NCBI RefSeq assembly: GCF_021513155.1
Contig: NZ_CP090983.1
Coordinates: forward strand, 1,823,501-1,887,500
DNA length: 64,000 bases
Reading direction: 5' to 3'
Source: Jeotgalibaca sp. MA1X17-3
GTDB lineage: Bacteria > Bacillota > Bacilli > Lactobacillales > Aerococcaceae
The notes under the pieces are model-generated. The model searched no databases and was not told where the DNA came from. It worked only from the letters and a program-made list of their open reading frames with translations. The number at the start of each line of letters is the position of its first letter. The stretch's first letter is position 1. This document shows positions 1 through 8,482 of the stretch, piece after piece. A program made the position numbers and the translations under genes.

Positions 1-110
1 TGAGGGTTTTCTTCATCAATTTGAATGTACGCTTTTTTACATTTTTTAAAAAATTCTTTTGCCAACTCAACAGAAGGTTTGCTATCATTATGAACCACTG
101 CTACTCTCAC
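1..110 (-). CDS. nadK: NAD kinase, N-terminal fragment (runs off the window)
   Basis: Reading leftward from a GTG start at 110, the first 36 codons encode a beta strand (VRVAVVHNDSKPS) followed by a helix, which is the usual opening of the Bacilli NAD kinase that phosphorylates NAD to NADP. The gene continues beyond base 1, so the GGDGT catalytic motif is not visible. A run of Gs just upstream serves as the ribosome site. It lies 17 bases downstream of relQ, the conserved Bacilli order (yjbM then ppnK), which supports the call as much as the short sequence does. Confidence 0.75.
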   Translation of the reverse strand, partial: MRVAVVHNDSKPSVELAKEFFKKCKKAYIQIDEENP

Positions 111-127
111 CTGAGCAACCCCCCACT

Positions 128-763
128 CTAATTTTTCTTTTTGTCCGCAAAATATACTTGCGCTTCTTTTACTTCTTCTCGAATTTCAGACATTTCTTTA
201 TCTAATAACGAGGCAGCTTCTGCAGCACGAATTAAGCGGGCATGAAGTTCTTCTGGGTACTCCCCACGATATTTGTAGTTTAGAGAGTGCTCAATAGTTG
301 CCCAAAAATTCATAGCTAAAGTACGTATTTGTATTTCACAAAGTACTTTTTTTACATCCATTCCACGTTGAACTGGATACTCCACTACCATGTGGTAAGA
401 ACGGTATCCGCTTTCTTTTTTATTCGTTACGTAATCCCGTTCAATAACAATTTCAAAGTCTTTACGGGCATGTAATAACTTCACTACTTCATGAATATCC
501 TCAACAAACTGGCACATAATCCTAATACCGGCAATGTCTTGGATATCTTCTTCCAATCGATCTAGAGAAATTTCACGTATTTCAGCTTTTTCTAAAACAC
601 TTTCTTTTGTTTTTACCCTACCTGTAATGAATTCAATAGGAGCGTGATTATTGTTCTCCCGATATTGTTTGCGAATTCCTTTTAGCTTTACCTTCAACTC
701 TTCTACAGCTTGTCCGTAAGGTGCTAGAAATGCATTCCAATCTGTAATAGGTTCATTTTTCAT
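128..763 (-). CDS. relQ: Small alarmone synthetase RelQ (GTP pyrophosphokinase)
   Basis: This 211-residue, single-domain RelA/SpoT-type synthetase transfers pyrophosphate from ATP to GDP or GTP to make (p)ppGpp in the cytosol. The synthetase blocks are visible: ITGRVKTKESV near residue 46, DIAGIRIMCQF near 76, the substrate-binding GYRSYH near 118, and EIQIRT followed by FWATIEHSLNYKY near 143-164. There is no HD hydrolase, TGS or ACT domain, and the length is right for the RelQ/YjbM class rather than Rel. It is probably co-transcribed with nadK and faces away from the CYTH gene. Confidence 0.93.
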   Translation of the reverse strand: MKNEPITDWNAFLAPYGQAVEELKVKLKGIRKQYRENNNHAPIEFITGRVKTKESVLEKAEIREISLDRLEEDIQDIAGIRIMCQFVEDIHEVVKLLHARKDFEIVIERDYVTNKKESGYRSYHMVVEYPVQRGMDVKKVLCEIQIRTLAMNFWATIEHSLNYKYRGEYPEELHARLIRAAEAASLLDKEMSEIREEVKEAQVYFADKKKN

Positions 764-1019
764 ATATAATCATCCATCCCTACTATCATTAAAGTACACC
801 ATTATCTTATCATACTGGAAGAACATTCTGAAACCTTCCGTCTAGTATTTAAAGAATTTTATTTTCATTCTCTAAATCTTTTATCTATTCTCTTTTACTA
901 ACTGATATGTCAAACCTATGCTACAATATCAATAGTAACGATTACTACAAGTTTTTTTTACATACAAGCATTCTGCACTTATAAAAAATTATATGGATCC
1001 AAGAAAGGATGTGGCTCCT

Positions 1020-1601
1020 TTGAGTCAACAAATTGAAAAAGAATTCAAAAACCTACTAACTAAAGAAGAATATGAAGAATTACTAGCAAATCTTCAATTA
1101 AACGAAAACGAAGCCATTCAACAAACGAATATTTACTTTGACACGACTACTCAACAGTTGAAGAATCAAAACATGGGTCTTCGGATTCGCCTTTTTGATG
1201 ACTATGGTGAATTAACATTAAAATCTCCTATCTCTGAAAATGAACAATTAGAAACAACTGATGAACTAAATTTAGAAACTGCTACAGTAATGGCAGATAA
1301 GGGAATCATAACTCTAGAGGGCCATGTGGCTGATAAATTAGCTGAGTTCGGGATAAAGATTAGTGAACTAGAACCTATAGGAAAACTCTCTACCCTTCGA
1401 TATACCTTTCCAGGTGAAGGAGGAATGTATTTTTTAGATGAGAGCTACTACCAAGATCAAAAGGACTATGAACTAGAATTTGAAACAGAAGATGTGGAAA
1501 GTGGGAAATTTCAATTCGAACAATTTCTTGCGAAGCATCAAATTAAAAAAAGAAAAGCTATAAAAAAAATAGCAAGAATGCTGAATTATCCTAATAAGTA
1601 A
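1020..1601 (+). CDS. CYTH domain protein (YjbK-like), TTG start
   Basis: The 193-residue CYTH (triphosphate tunnel metalloenzyme) protein shows the defining ExExK motif as E6, E8 and K10 (IEKEFK). Family members hydrolyse inorganic triphosphate or related substrates, but the substrate of this Bacilli branch is not settled. The start is chosen at TTG 1020: AAAGGA at 1004-1009 sits 10 bases before it and the family begins MSQ-I-E-EFK. The ATG at 993 would add nine residues but has no ribosome site. It is divergent from relQ, its usual neighbour, and ends at a hairpin terminator. Confidence 0.85.
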   Translation: MSQQIEKEFKNLLTKEEYEELLANLQLNENEAIQQTNIYFDTTTQQLKNQNMGLRIRLFDDYGELTLKSPISENEQLETTDELNLETATVMADKGIITLEGHVADKLAEFGIKISELEPIGKLSTLRYTFPGEGGMYFLDESYYQDQKDYELEFETEDVESGKFQFEQFLAKHQIKKRKAIKKIARMLNYPNK

Positions 1602-1610
1602 TCAAAAATG

Positions 1611-1652
1611 GAACAGTTTCGCTATCCTTTTGGAAGCGACTGTTCTATTTTT
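1611..1652 (+). terminator. Terminator of the CYTH gene
   Basis: GAACAGTTTCGC pairs with GCGACTGTTC around an inner CC/GG helix, followed by ATTTTT. It lies nine bases after the stop codon. Confidence 0.7.
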
Positions 1653-1871
1653 AAAATTTGACTATATTGTGAACAACATGGTAAAAAGTGAGTCTATTTT
1701 CCTGTTCAGATTTTACAAATATTCACTCTAGAGTGTATACTTATCTTGTATTCTTTAAAACAACAGTTTATTTTGAATAGAATTTATAAAGTCGTTTCAT
1801 TTTAGCAGAGCCTTTATTTTTGCTACACTATGAATAACAAGAAGATGTCGGGTTTAAGAAGAAGGGATAAT

Positions 1872-2570
1872 ATGTATAGACAACAAAAGAAAAATGCCAC
1901 TCCCATCTCTTCATCACAACAGATCTATGAACTGTATTTATTTGTAAATCCAATCGGTCTTAAGTGTTATCGTACCGAGCAGGAAGTTTTACGATTCATA
2001 GAAGATAGGGAAGATATTAAGATTCATTTTCGTTTTATAACTTTCCATAACTTCAATACTGTAACTCAATATATGAAGAGATTGAATCTCCCACCTAATA
2101 ACTTACAATTAAGAAACCAAATGTACCATTCGATTTATGATGCCTCTTTGGCTTATAAAGCAGCTCTCATGCAAGGTAAAAAACGTGGAAGAAACTTCTT
2201 GTTACTATTGCAAAAAGAACTAACTACAAACCCCCGAGAATACGGGAATGATTTACTTAGAGAAGTAGCAATTGATGCAAGATTAGATGTAGAAATGTTT
2301 TTTGAAGATAAAAAGTCTGGTTTCGTTAAGAGCAGTTATGAGGCGGATCAACACATTGCACAAGAAATGAATATTCAATGTAATCCTTCCTTAGTTATTT
2401 TTGATAACTATAATCAACAATACGGAGTTTTACTTGAAGATACGATTACATATGATTTAATCGAGGAAGCCTTTAATCATTCAGATGCATTATCTAAAAG
2501 TAAAGACTTATTGCTTATGAATGAAAATGTTCGAATGATTGGAAAAGAATATCTTCGTGTAATTAAATAA
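1872..2570 (+). CDS. spxH: ClpXP adaptor SpxH (YjbH), DsbA-like
   Basis: SpxH/YjbH presents the transcription factor Spx to ClpXP for degradation. It has a thioredoxin/DsbA-like fold. The opening strand YELYLFVNPIGLKCYRTEQE carries only one cysteine where Bacillus homologues have CxxC, so a redox role looks unlikely here. The start is placed at ATG 1872, giving 232 residues, because GAAGAAGGG lies five bases upstream; an ATG at 1830 is in frame but has no ribosome site. Its target gene spxA and the other adaptor mecA lie 6 kb away, the standard Bacilli arrangement. It is convergent with pepF. Confidence 0.87.
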   Translation: MYRQQKKNATPISSSQQIYELYLFVNPIGLKCYRTEQEVLRFIEDREDIKIHFRFITFHNFNTVTQYMKRLNLPPNNLQLRNQMYHSIYDASLAYKAALMQGKKRGRNFLLLLQKELTTNPREYGNDLLREVAIDARLDVEMFFEDKKSGFVKSSYEADQHIAQEMNIQCNPSLVIFDNYNQQYGVLLEDTITYDLIEEAFNHSDALSKSKDLLLMNENVRMIGKEYLRVIK

Positions 2571-2571
2571 T

Positions 2572-2607
2572 AAAGGAACTGTCTTTTTAATATGACAATT
2601 CCTTTAT
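2572..2607 (+). terminator. Terminator of spxH
   Basis: AAAGGAACTGTC pairs with GACAATTCCTTT with one mismatch, directly after the spxH stop codon. Confidence 0.6.
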
Positions 2608-2624
2608 TGCGTTTATAGACAAAA

Positions 2625-2659
2625 ACGGCAACTACCTGGAAAGGTAACTGCCGTTTTTT
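2625..2659. terminator. Bidirectional terminator between spxH and pepF
   Basis: ACGGCAACTACCT pairs with AGGTAACTGCCGT, with a T run on the right and an A run on the left. It can therefore end both the rightward spxH and the leftward pepF transcripts. Confidence 0.85.
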
Positions 2660-2661
2660 CG

Positions 2662-4476
2662 TTATTTAGTTTTAGAAATTAATTCCTCTAGTTCATTCAA
2701 GCGAGATTCAAAGACTTTCATTGCATCTTTCAAATAAGCTGATGCAGTCATATCAACGCCTGCTTTTTTCATTACATCAATTGGATACGCACTGCTACCT
2801 GACTTAAGATAGGTCAGATACTTATCAAGTGCACCCTCTTCTCCATCTAAAATCCGTTTAGATAAAGCCGTTGCTGCAGAAAAGCCCGTTGCATATTGAT
2901 ACACATAATAATTGTAATAGAAATGAGGAATACGAGACCATTCCAAAGCAATTTCAGGGTCTTTTTCAACACTTGGTCCATAATAGCGTGCATTTAAGTC
3001 TCCATAATAGTTAGTCATAAATTCTTGCGTCAATGGAACTCCTTCTTGAGCTTGTTGATGGATATAATGTTCAAATTCTGCAAACTGTGTTTGGCGGAAA
3101 ATAGTTCCTTTGAATCCATCAAGATAATGATTCAATACGTAGATTCTTACTTTAGGATCTGTTTGAGTTTTTAACAAATAGTCCGTTAAGATATTCTCGT
3201 TCGTAGTTGAAGCAATTTCTGCTAAGAATATAGAATAATCTCCATATGCATATGGTTGACTATTTCGAGTATGATAACTGTGTACACTATGCCCTAATTC
3301 ATGTACTAGTGTATATAGATGATTTAAAGAATCTTGCCAGTTCATCAAGATATATGGGTTCGTATCATAAGAACCAGAAGAATAGGCTCCACTTCTTTTT
3401 CCATCGTTTTCTAACCAGTCAACCCAACGATTTGAAAAAGCTTCTTTCAATACTTGTTGGTATTCTTCCCCTAATGGTTCCAAAGCCTTTAAGGTTTCTG
3501 CTTGTGCTTCTTCAATTGTATATTCAATCGGAGCTTTACCAGTTAGCGGTGTGTACATATCATACATGTGCAATTGGTCTACATCCAATAGTTTTTTACG
3601 CAAATCAACATACCGATGAAGAAGAGGTAAATGATCATTCACAACTTCCAACAAAGTATCATATACTTTTTCTGGTATTTGGTTTCCAGACAACGCTGCT
3701 TCTCTTGCAGAACTATAATTTCTTACGCGAGCTTGATAGTTATGTGACTTAACATGAGTAGATAGAGTAGTTGCAAATGTATTTTTTAACCCTTCATATG
3801 TCTTATAAAGGGTTTTAAAAGCTTCTTCTCGTACTTCCCGATTAGAACTTTCCATCAGCTTACCAAATAAACCATGTGTTAATTTTACTTCATTTCCGTC
3901 TTCGTCTTTTACATTTGGAAATTCAAGGTCGGCATTGTTCAAAACAGAGAATGTACGACTTGGTGCTGAAAATAATTCAGATGCACCTGCAAGTAACTCT
4001 TCTTCACGTGCACTTAATACGTGTTCTCTTTGAGCAGTAAGACTATCCAGTAAGTGCTCAAATGCACCCAATTCTTCATTTTCTTTTAAATACTCTTGCA
4101 AGGTTTCTTCTGGAATTGCCAATACTTCAGGTTGGAACCACGAAGAAGCTTCACTCACTTGTGTTAAAACAGCAACTGCTTTGTCATGAAGTGTTTGATA
4201 GTGACTATTCGCAGTATCTTGATCATTTTTTAAGTGTGAATACACATAAACACGTTCTAATTTTTGATTCACATTTAATAATGTTTTGAGCCCCTCTAAA
4301 AGAGCATCGCTACTTTCCCCGATGCTACCTTGTAGTTTTTTCATTTCTTTTCCTAATTCACTGACAGCCTTTAAATCCGTTTCAAATGCCTCGTCAGACT
4401 TATAAATTACACTTAAATCCCATGTCATTGATTCAGGAACTTCATTTCTTTTTAAATTCTGTTTTACTTCGGCCAT
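2662..4476 (-). CDS. pepF: Oligoendopeptidase F (M3 zinc metallopeptidase)
   Basis: At 604 residues this is a full-length M3B oligopeptidase that cleaves peptides of roughly 7-17 residues in the cytosol. The zinc site HELGH lies at 392-396 with the third ligand in the downstream helix (FLAEIASTTNE). It follows the coiA locus as in other Bacilli and is the last gene before the shared terminator. No signal peptide is present. In lactic acid bacteria the enzyme takes part in peptide turnover rather than casein use; its exact substrate cannot be inferred here. Confidence 0.95.
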   Translation of the reverse strand: MAEVKQNLKRNEVPESMTWDLSVIYKSDEAFETDLKAVSELGKEMKKLQGSIGESSDALLEGLKTLLNVNQKLERVYVYSHLKNDQDTANSHYQTLHDKAVAVLTQVSEASSWFQPEVLAIPEETLQEYLKENEELGAFEHLLDSLTAQREHVLSAREEELLAGASELFSAPSRTFSVLNNADLEFPNVKDEDGNEVKLTHGLFGKLMESSNREVREEAFKTLYKTYEGLKNTFATTLSTHVKSHNYQARVRNYSSAREAALSGNQIPEKVYDTLLEVVNDHLPLLHRYVDLRKKLLDVDQLHMYDMYTPLTGKAPIEYTIEEAQAETLKALEPLGEEYQQVLKEAFSNRWVDWLENDGKRSGAYSSGSYDTNPYILMNWQDSLNHLYTLVHELGHSVHSYHTRNSQPYAYGDYSIFLAEIASTTNENILTDYLLKTQTDPKVRIYVLNHYLDGFKGTIFRQTQFAEFEHYIHQQAQEGVPLTQEFMTNYYGDLNARYYGPSVEKDPEIALEWSRIPHFYYNYYVYQYATGFSAATALSKRILDGEEGALDKYLTYLKSGSSAYPIDVMKKAGVDMTASAYLKDAMKVFESRLNELEELISKTK

Positions 4477-4567
4477 TAAAGTGCCTCCTTTATGATATTT
4501 CGTTCATTACTTCCACTTAATATCTTACCATATCTTAATCTTTTTTAAAGTTCATACATCTCTTTGT

Positions 4568-5718
4568 TCATTTATTTATTATTCTTTTTAATTTTTTTCT
4601 GTTGAGTAGCCATAGTCCTCCTCCAATAACGATTAGAATTCCTTCCTCAACTAATTCATTTACAAAAAGAAGCAGTGGTTGAATAAACATTTCATCTAGA
4701 ACAAAACCCATCGGTCGTACTTTGATGATCTGATTTTCTTTACTCTGCTTAAAAAATAAAAAATCATCTCGGTATTTACTATTCCATCTTGCTCCAAATC
4801 TTGCAGCATAAAGAGAAAGGCATATTTCCAAATATATCCCGGTGTCTGCCAATAAACTGACTTTATCGGATAAGTAAATAAAAGATCGGGCAACCCCTGT
4901 ACGGTTTGTCTGTTTAAGTAAACTCTTTCCAGGAATGCTCTATGAGATTCATCTTTTCTATAAAGAAGAAATATTTTTTCTGAGGGCTTCATCATTTTTC
5001 GTGTTTGACTCTTCCTGGTTGTTAAAAATTGTTCTTTCTTTATCCTCTCTCCTGTACACTCTTCCCAAAACTCAATGAAATTTAGTTTTTCTAGCGGCTC
5101 TTTTTCAACTAGATATTCCAATTGATCCCATTGATTAAAAGTAAAATCTCGATAACGTAATAACAACCCTTTGTGGCTATCCAGACACGTTAGACAACAG
5201 CCAAAATTTTCTGACCATATAAAAAAATTAGTTTGCTTATCCTTTAGCCGAGTACTAGGGATATAATCTACCCCGCAAATCCACAACACTTCATACCCAA
5301 TCGAACGGTATCCTTCCGTACGCTCTTTCAATTTTTTTAAGGAGATAGGGCTACACTGATATTCTATAGCAATTTTTTTACTCTCAGTGAGTGTGACTAG
5401 TAAATCAGGTCGTTGTTGAAGTGTTGGCAACCACGCCTCCATCTCTACAGACAAACCTTGGCTTTTACACCATTCCCATAGTTTTATTTTTCCTGTTAAG
5501 TGAGCATGTGTCTCTCCTTCTGAAAAAGAATGACAATCTGACTCTCGATAATGAGAAAAATGAGCAAGCTTTTGCTTTCCATTTTTAAGAAATATTCTCT
5601 CCTTACATCCTGGACAAAAAAAGGTAGAATCTACTTGTATACCTTTTGAATTTTCAAGTTCTACGCTATATTCAATAGCATTTATTCTTTTACCATTTTG
5701 TAATTCTGCATAGAGCAC
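4568..5718 (-). pseudogene. coiA: Competence protein CoiA, probably split by a frameshift
   Basis: CoiA is a competence-induced, nuclease-like protein needed for recombination of incoming DNA in naturally transformable Firmicutes. The N-terminal zinc ribbon (FFCPGCKERIF, then KLAHFSHYRESDC) and the nuclease-type core (RPDLLVTL, KKIAIEYQCSPI) are present. The main frame stops at 4696 after 340 residues, but a second frame (to 4568) continues with a typical hydrophobic tail (PLLLFVNELVEEGILI). The frames meet at two A6 tracts (4751-4756 and 4758-4763). Joined, the protein would be about 385 residues, near the Bacillus length. Some shorter CoiA proteins exist, so the 340-residue form could be functional. 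Confidence 0.75.
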
Positions 5719-5802
5719 CTAAATCCCCTCCTAGGAAATAGATACGTTAAAAAAGTTCATATCCTTTTAGACAAAATAAAAAAGCAACTAAGAATTTGAT
5801 AA

Positions 5803-5856
5803 GCTCCCTTCAAAGTAGACACTGTAAAAAGCAAACTACTTTGAAAGGGGCTTTTT
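5803..5856 (+). promoter_or_regulatory. IS left-end hairpin that sequesters the orfA ribosome site
   Basis: The left inverted repeat arm GCTCCCTTCAAAGTAG pairs with CTACTTTGAAAGGGGC (14 of 16 positions), and TTTTTT follows. The orfA ribosome site (AAAGGGG) is inside the downstream arm. A transcript entering from outside the element would form the hairpin, which would terminate it or hide the ribosome site. Confidence 0.7.
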
Positions 5857-5859
5857 TCT

Positions 5860-6570
5860 ATGGCTAGAAAACATACCGAGGCAGAACTGTTACATTTCAT
5901 TGGTTTACACCTGAAGGGTGTTCCTTATCAAACGCTTGTCGATCAGCACCATCTAAAACTATCTAACACCACTTTTATGAATTATGTCCATCGGTACCAG
6001 GACCATGGCATGGAAGGGATCCGCTACCAAAAGAATTACCGCAGTTATTCGAAAGAATTCAAGCAGAAAATTGTGGCTGAATATCTACAGACGGGTTACG
6101 GCTTTTCATACTTAGCCATTAAATATAACATTCCGTCGAAAATAACGGTAAATAAATGGGTAAACCGGTATACTGAAGGAAAAGAGAATGAGACGTATTC
6201 TCCGAAATCTGAGGTGTACCACATGACGGGTATCAAAAAAACATATGAAGAAAAATTAAAAATTGTAGAAGACTACATCGACAATCGCCTGACTTATCAG
6301 GAAGCAGCGGAGAAAAACCAGGTAAGTTACAATAACATTTATTCCTGGGTGAACAAATACAAAAAGCATGGACCGAAAGGTCTGGAAGACAACCGGGGCC
6401 GCGGGAAGCCCACAGAAATTCAAACAGCGGAAGAACGTTTGAAAGCAGAAGTAGAGACACTCAAAGCTAGAAACAAATGGCTGGAGATGGAGAACGATGC
6501 TTTAAAAAAGCGCCGAAAGATCGCTGGGAGTCTCAAATCTCAGGAGTCAGACAAGAAGCGGAATATCTGA
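5860..6570 (+). CDS. IS3-family OrfA (DNA-binding, HTH)
   Basis: The 236-residue OrfA holds repeated helix-turn-helix units (YQTLVDQHHLKLSNTTFMNY near 20, FSYLAIKYNIPSKITVNKWV near 80, YQEAAEKNQVSYNNIYSWVN near 145) and a C-terminal leucine-zipper-like helix near 190-215. It binds the element ends and, through frameshifting, forms the N-terminal part of the OrfAB transposase. It is longer than the roughly 170 residues of classic IS150 OrfA because of an extra HTH unit. The -1 slippery site A AAA AAG lies at 6504-6510. Confidence 0.93.
   Translation: MARKHTEAELLHFIGLHLKGVPYQTLVDQHHLKLSNTTFMNYVHRYQDHGMEGIRYQKNYRSYSKEFKQKIVAEYLQTGYGFSYLAIKYNIPSKITVNKWVNRYTEGKENETYSPKSEVYHMTGIKKTYEEKLKIVEDYIDNRLTYQEAAEKNQVSYNNIYSWVNKYKKHGPKGLEDNRGRGKPTEIQTAEERLKAEVETLKARNKWLEMENDALKKRRKIAGSLKSQESDKKRNI
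6504..6510 (+). other. Programmed -1 frameshift heptamer A AAA AAG
   Basis: The zero-frame codons TTA AAA AAG contain the classic IS3-family slippery heptamer, inside the orfA/orfB overlap and in the phase needed for a -1 shift. Confidence 0.85.
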
Positions 6571-7418
6571 CTATTGAAGAATTAAAGCATAAATATCCGA
6601 TTACCCATCTTTGCGATATACTGGGCATTGCCAGATCGAGCTATTACAAATGGCTGAAACGTGAGCCTTCAGAAGCCGAATTGAAGCGCCTAAAATTAAT
6701 GCGAGCGATTAAAGAGATCCATGAGGCTTTTGGAGGAATTTACGGCTACCGGAGAATGACCATCTTTCTAAACTTCTTTAGAAGAGCAGAAGTGAATCAC
6801 AAATGTATCCATCGCTTAATGAAAATCATGGGGATAGCAGCAGTCATCCGTCGGAAGAGAAAGAACTATGTGCCACACAAGGCCGTACATGTAGCGGAGA
6901 ATCTGTTAAACCGTCAGTTCCACGCAGAGCATCCCATGGAGAAGTTACTGACTGATGTCACGGAGTTTCGGTTGACCAACGGGACGAAACGTTACCTGAG
7001 CGCCATTTATGACCTTGGGTCAAAGAAAATCGTGGCTTATAAAACCAGTCACCGCAATGACAACCCGTTAGTACTGGATACACTAAAGCAGATTTTGGGT
7101 GATATAAAGCCTGAAACCACCCTGATCCATAGCGACCGCGGTTCCCAGTACACCTCCCATGCTTTTAACCAGACGATTAAAAATCACGAGATCATCCATA
7201 GTATGTCCCGCGTCTCGAAATGTATTGACAACGGCCCTATGGAAGGCTTTTGGGGTACGCTCAAGGTGGAGATGTTTAACCTGGATACGTTTGACACATC
7301 AGCGTACTTAGACCAGAAAATCAAGGCATACATCGCGTTCTTCAATAATGAACGCGTCACTTTGAATATGGGGTTAACGATTCCTACGGAAGAGAAGATT
7401 CTACAAATGATTGCATAA
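6510..7418 (+). CDS. IS3-family OrfB transposase, DDE catalytic domain (made as OrfAB fusion)
   Basis: This part carries the rve-type DD(35)E integrase core: D in LLTDVTEFRL, D in HSDRGSQYTSHAF and, 35 residues further, E in NGPMEGFWGTLKVE. The open frame reaches back to 6477 and overlaps the end of orfA in the -1 frame. Slippage at A AAA AAG (6504-6510) would join 217 OrfA residues to 302 OrfB residues, giving a 519-residue transposase. All catalytic residues and both ends are intact, so the copy is probably active. Confidence 0.93.
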   Translation, partial: APKDRWESQISGVRQEAEYLTIEELKHKYPITHLCDILGIARSSYYKWLKREPSEAELKRLKLMRAIKEIHEAFGGIYGYRRMTIFLNFFRRAEVNHKCIHRLMKIMGIAAVIRRKRKNYVPHKAVHVAENLLNRQFHAEHPMEKLLTDVTEFRLTNGTKRYLSAIYDLGSKKIVAYKTSHRNDNPLVLDTLKQILGDIKPETTLIHSDRGSQYTSHAFNQTIKNHEIIHSMSRVSKCIDNGPMEGFWGTLKVEMFNLDTFDTSAYLDQKIKAYIAFFNNERVTLNMGLTIPTEEKILQMIA

Positions 7419-7549
7419 ACACTACAAAAAAGACCACACATTTTTACATGCATGGTCTAAAACAATTTGTTTTTTTACCTGTCTACTTGACAGGGGGCAG
7501 TTCAATTTTCTCAGCTACTTTTTTATTGAATATATATTTAGTTTCCTAG

Positions 7550-8200
7550 TTACTTAAAGAAGTGTCGCGCTGTTTCTAACGCATTTCCCTTCATGATCAC
7601 TTTTCCGTATTCTCCTAAGACTTCTGTTGCAATGTCTGACTCTTCAGCAAATTCAAGTGCTATCGCAATTTCATTTTCTAAATTCGTCTCTGTCATTTTG
7701 TCTATAAAGAATACAATAGAAAGATAATATGCTTCCTCATAGTAATAAAGTGTAGATAACCCACTTTCTAAAAAGAATCTCTTGGATACTTCTAAGAAGT
7801 ATTCAAAATCAGAGAATTTCAACATAATTTCTAAAGGACCTAAGTCATTTTCATCTTTATTCAACTTTTTATCTTTTTCACTTAACTGTGATTGCTTTTT
7901 CATATAATCAATAACATGTTCTAAAGCACTATCTTCTCCTTCAAAGGAGTCGAGGTCTTCACCATGACCTTTACTGATGAACAATTCCAGTCCATTTCCA
8001 TTCGGCAGTACTTGAAAAGTAATTGCATCTGTTTCGTGAAATTGATCATCAACGTCTACCTCTTCTAAAATACTATAAAAGAAGTTTTCAATCTGCTTTT
8101 GATTCCCCAAAAGATCTAAAAAGGTAATCCCTCGTTCTTCTAAATCTGAATTCTCAATCAAAACACGGATTGTATTTTCGTTAATATTTTCCATTTCCAT
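7550..8200 (-). CDS. mecA: ClpC adaptor protein MecA
   Basis: MecA bridges substrates such as ComK or SigX/ComX-type regulators to ClpC for degradation by ClpCP. The conserved N-terminal domain (MEMENINENTIRVLIENSDL, then GITFLDLLGNQKQIENFFYSILEEV) and C-terminal domain (LKFSDFEYFLEVSKRF) are joined by a short acidic linker near 105-120. The start at 8200 gives 216 residues and follows GAGGTG by eight bases; a codon at 8215 is in frame but lacks a ribosome site. The gene lies between spxA and coiA, as in other Bacilli, but is now cut off from coiA by the IS. Confidence 0.93.
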   Translation of the reverse strand: MEMENINENTIRVLIENSDLEERGITFLDLLGNQKQIENFFYSILEEVDVDDQFHETDAITFQVLPNGNGLELFISKGHGEDLDSFEGEDSALEHVIDYMKKQSQLSEKDKKLNKDENDLGPLEIMLKFSDFEYFLEVSKRFFLESGLSTLYYYEEAYYLSIVFFIDKMTETNLENEIAIALEFAEESDIATEVLGEYGKVIMKGNALETARHFFK

Positions 8201-8430
8201 GATGCCACACCTCACTTTTATTCCTATTTCTTACTTCTATTGTAAATCAATTGTATGAATTGTAAAGGTAAACCTCTGAACTAGAGATTAACTACAACAT
8301 TCTTAGTTTTTTCTATCCCACTAATTGCAACGGTTCATAAGCTATAATTATACGTCGAACACTCTTAAAAGGCAATTTTTCTGCTTACTATTTAGAAGTG
8401 GGGAAAATTACTACTAGCTTAGGACATACG

Positions 8431-8463
8431 GAAAAGACACACCTGCTGAAAGCTAGATGTGCC
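8431..8463 (-). terminator. Terminator of spxA
   Basis: On the minus strand GGCACATC-TAGCT pairs with AGC-A-GGTGTGTC, with two G-U pairs, followed by TTTTC. It lies 20 bases after the spxA stop codon. Confidence 0.75.
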
Positions 8464-8482
8464 TTAATAAATAAACTAAATA

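Larger units (their letters stand above)
5797..7504 (+). mobile_element. IS3-family insertion sequence, IS150-like, complete
   Basis: The 1708-bp element has imperfect terminal inverted repeats (left TGATAAGCTCCCTTCAAAGT, right end reading TGAACTGCCCCCTGTCAAGT inward; both continue with AGACA and GTAAAAA) and is flanked by the 3-bp duplication ATT (5794-5796, 7505-7507). It carries orfA and orfB in the -1 arrangement typical of the family. It looks more GC-rich than its neighbours, as expected for a recent arrival. It sits between coiA and mecA, which are adjacent in related genomes, in the loop of what was a terminator. Confidence 0.92.

Noticed and set aside
3246..3752. 168-codon frame on the plus strand
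   Set aside because: It is the antisense of the conserved pepF gene, including its zinc site, and has no recognisable features.
6233..6460. Minus-strand frame inside the IS
   Set aside because: It is a shadow of orfA, with no ribosome site.
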